Source: Tautonia plasticadhaerens
GTDB lineage: Bacteria > Planctomycetota > Planctomycetia > Isosphaerales > Isosphaeraceae
NCBI RefSeq assembly: GCF_007752535.1
Contig: NZ_CP036426.1
Span: 8,308,001-8,372,000 of the forward strand
Reading direction: 5' to 3'
Length of the DNA: 64,000 nucleotides
Shown here piece by piece: positions 63,059 through 64,000 of this stretch. Under the pieces are notes generated by a model. It saw only the letters and a program-made list of their open reading frames with translations. It had not been told where the DNA came from and searched no databases. Position 1 is the stretch's first letter; the number at the start of each line of letters is the position of its first letter. The translations under genes were made by a program, and so were the position numbers.

Positions 63059-64000
63059 ATGCGACCGGAACTCGAGGAGCGGGGCCTGCTGTTCGCCGTC
63101 GTCGCCCTCCAGCTCGGCCTCGCCGGCCGCCAGGCGATCGGGCAGGCGCTCGACGCCTGGCTCGTCGACCGGTCCCGGCCGCTGGACCGGCTCCTGATCG
63201 ACCGGGGAGTCCTCTCCTCCGAGGATGCCGGGTTGGTCCGGGCCGTCCTCCCCCTCGGCTCCTACCCCGAGGACGCCCTGCCCGACCGCCTCCGAGATCC
63301 CCTGGCCCGTCGGCTGCTCGACTGGTACGCCAACGACCCGGATCCCGGCCTCCACTCGGCGATCGGGTGGCTGCTACGCCGCCGATGGGGGCTCGGCGGG
63401 GCGGTCGACGCCCTCAACCTCCAGCTCGCCTCCCCCGGGCCGGCCGGGGGCCGGGGCTGGTACGTCACCCCGCACGGCCTGCTCACCTTCGTGGTCGTTC
63501 GGGGCCCGGTCGAGTTCCGGATGGGCTCCACCCTGCAAACCGACCCCGACCGCGCCGACGACGAGGCGGCCCACACCCGGCTCATCGACCGGTCCTTCGC
63601 CCTCGCCTCCCGGGAGGTGACCGCCGCCGAGTTCGCCGCGTTCCTCCGCAACCACCCCGAGCTGCCCGAGCACCGGGACCCCTCCACGCTCCGGGAGGCC
63701 CCCACCGGGGACTGCCCCGCCGCCGCCGTCTCCTGGTACGACGCCGCCCGGTTCTGCAATTGGGCCAGCCAATTGGAAGGGCTCCCCGAGGACCAGTGGT
63801 GCTACCCCGAGCCCGTCGGGCCCGGCATGACCCTGCCCGACGACCACCTCGACCGGCTCGGCTACCGCCTGCCCACCGAGGCCGAGTGGGAGTACGCCTG
63901 CCGGGCCGGCTCCGCCGCCTCCCGCCCCTTCGGCGGCTCCGACCCGAGGCTCGAACACTACGCCTGGTCGATCACCAACGCCGATCGGCAGCTCCACCCG
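63059..64000 (+). CDS. Formylglycine-generating-enzyme-fold (SUMF1/EgtB/PvdO) protein, cut by the right edge
   Basis: At least 314 residues from ATG 63059. An N-terminal helical module (ERGLLFAVVALQLGLAGRQA, LIDRGVLSSEDAGLVRAVL) is one seen at the start of many planctomycete Ser/Thr kinases. A short HEAT-like stretch follows (DWYANDPDPGLHSAIGWLLR), then the FGE-sulfatase fold: EFRMGSTLQTDPDRADDEAA, AVSWYDAARFCNWASQ and YRLPTEAEWEYACRAGS. The catalytic cysteines of true FGE lie beyond the edge, so the activity cannot be judged. Such fusions are common in planctomycetes. Confidence 0.88.
   Translation, partial: MRPELEERGLLFAVVALQLGLAGRQAIGQALDAWLVDRSRPLDRLLIDRGVLSSEDAGLVRAVLPLGSYPEDALPDRLRDPLARRLLDWYANDPDPGLHSAIGWLLRRRWGLGGAVDALNLQLASPGPAGGRGWYVTPHGLLTFVVVRGPVEFRMGSTLQTDPDRADDEAAHTRLIDRSFALASREVTAAEFAAFLRNHPELPEHRDPSTLREAPTGDCPAAAVSWYDAARFCNWASQLEGLPEDQWCYPEPVGPGMTLPDDHLDRLGYRLPTEAEWEYACRAGSAASRPFGGSDPRLEHYAWSITNADRQLHP

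Overview
This window is high-GC bacterial DNA, by eye around 70% G+C or more with strong GC3 bias. Its gene families point to a planctomycete, most likely an Isosphaeraceae/Tautonia-type organism. The lineage markers are a DUF1559 prepilin-like protein, a WD40-repeat Ser/Thr kinase, a kinase with C-terminal leucine-rich repeats, a DUF1501 protein, a DUF1571 protein, a sulfatase, a DUF1080 protein, ThuA, many secreted single-copy enzymes and few long operons. The genus is inference. No rRNA, tRNA, CRISPR array, transposase or phage gene was recognised. Because the DNA is so GC-rich, many long antisense reading frames exist that are not genes.

Layout. 0-5 kb: a cell-surface DUF11 protein cut by the left edge, a small lipoprotein and a large membrane protein with a duplicated helical module, all on the minus strand. 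5-9 kb: thiD, a Pro/Glu-rich exported protein, a small hypothetical gene and a diadenylate cyclase. 9-24 kb, signalling: a hybrid histidine kinase, a coiled-coil membrane protein, a WD40 Ser/Thr kinase split by a frameshift, a divergent ECF sigma factor with a small membrane partner, a secreted terpenoid-cyclase-fold repeat protein, an LRR Ser/Thr kinase and a tandem-domain glycosyltransferase, also frameshifted. 24-28 kb: a Uma2 nuclease-fold gene, enolase, and a 1.1-kb gene-free stretch with a structured element. 28-40 kb: mostly exported enzymes (enolase-superfamily protein, TIM-barrel isomerase, sulfatase, DUF1571, M1 peptidase, cyclase-family hydrolase) plus a prokaryotic pentameric ligand-gated ion channel. 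40-50 kb: DedA, DUF1080, a multi-span membrane protein, an FHA-GAF-nucleotide cyclase, DUF1501, a dihaem peroxidase, a DUF1559 protein and an SGNH hydrolase.

50-53.5 kb is the most accessory-looking part. An exported O-methyltransferase is followed by a BrnT-like toxin/antitoxin pair lying between two 48-bp copies of the methyltransferase 3' end. A Cys-cluster protein, a deaminase-like protein and an LRR protein follow. 53.5-64 kb: ThuA, a coiled-coil membrane protein and PAC2 in a tight minus-strand operon, a GT39-like membrane glycosyltransferase, YaiI, a secreted lectin-fold protein, a CHRD/PEP-CTERM protein, repeat-rich small proteins and an FGE-like protein cut by the right edge.

Main things to look at: two genes (kinase and glycosyltransferase) broken in the same direction at 10-nt G/C tracts; the toxin/antitoxin pair flanked by a duplicated gene end; the deaminase-like CAE...PCxxC protein; the ion channel with a CCGT tetranucleotide repeat just upstream; a pair of matching palindromes around a 75-residue gene; and a recurring TTGnnn-17/18-TAnnnT promoter pattern.
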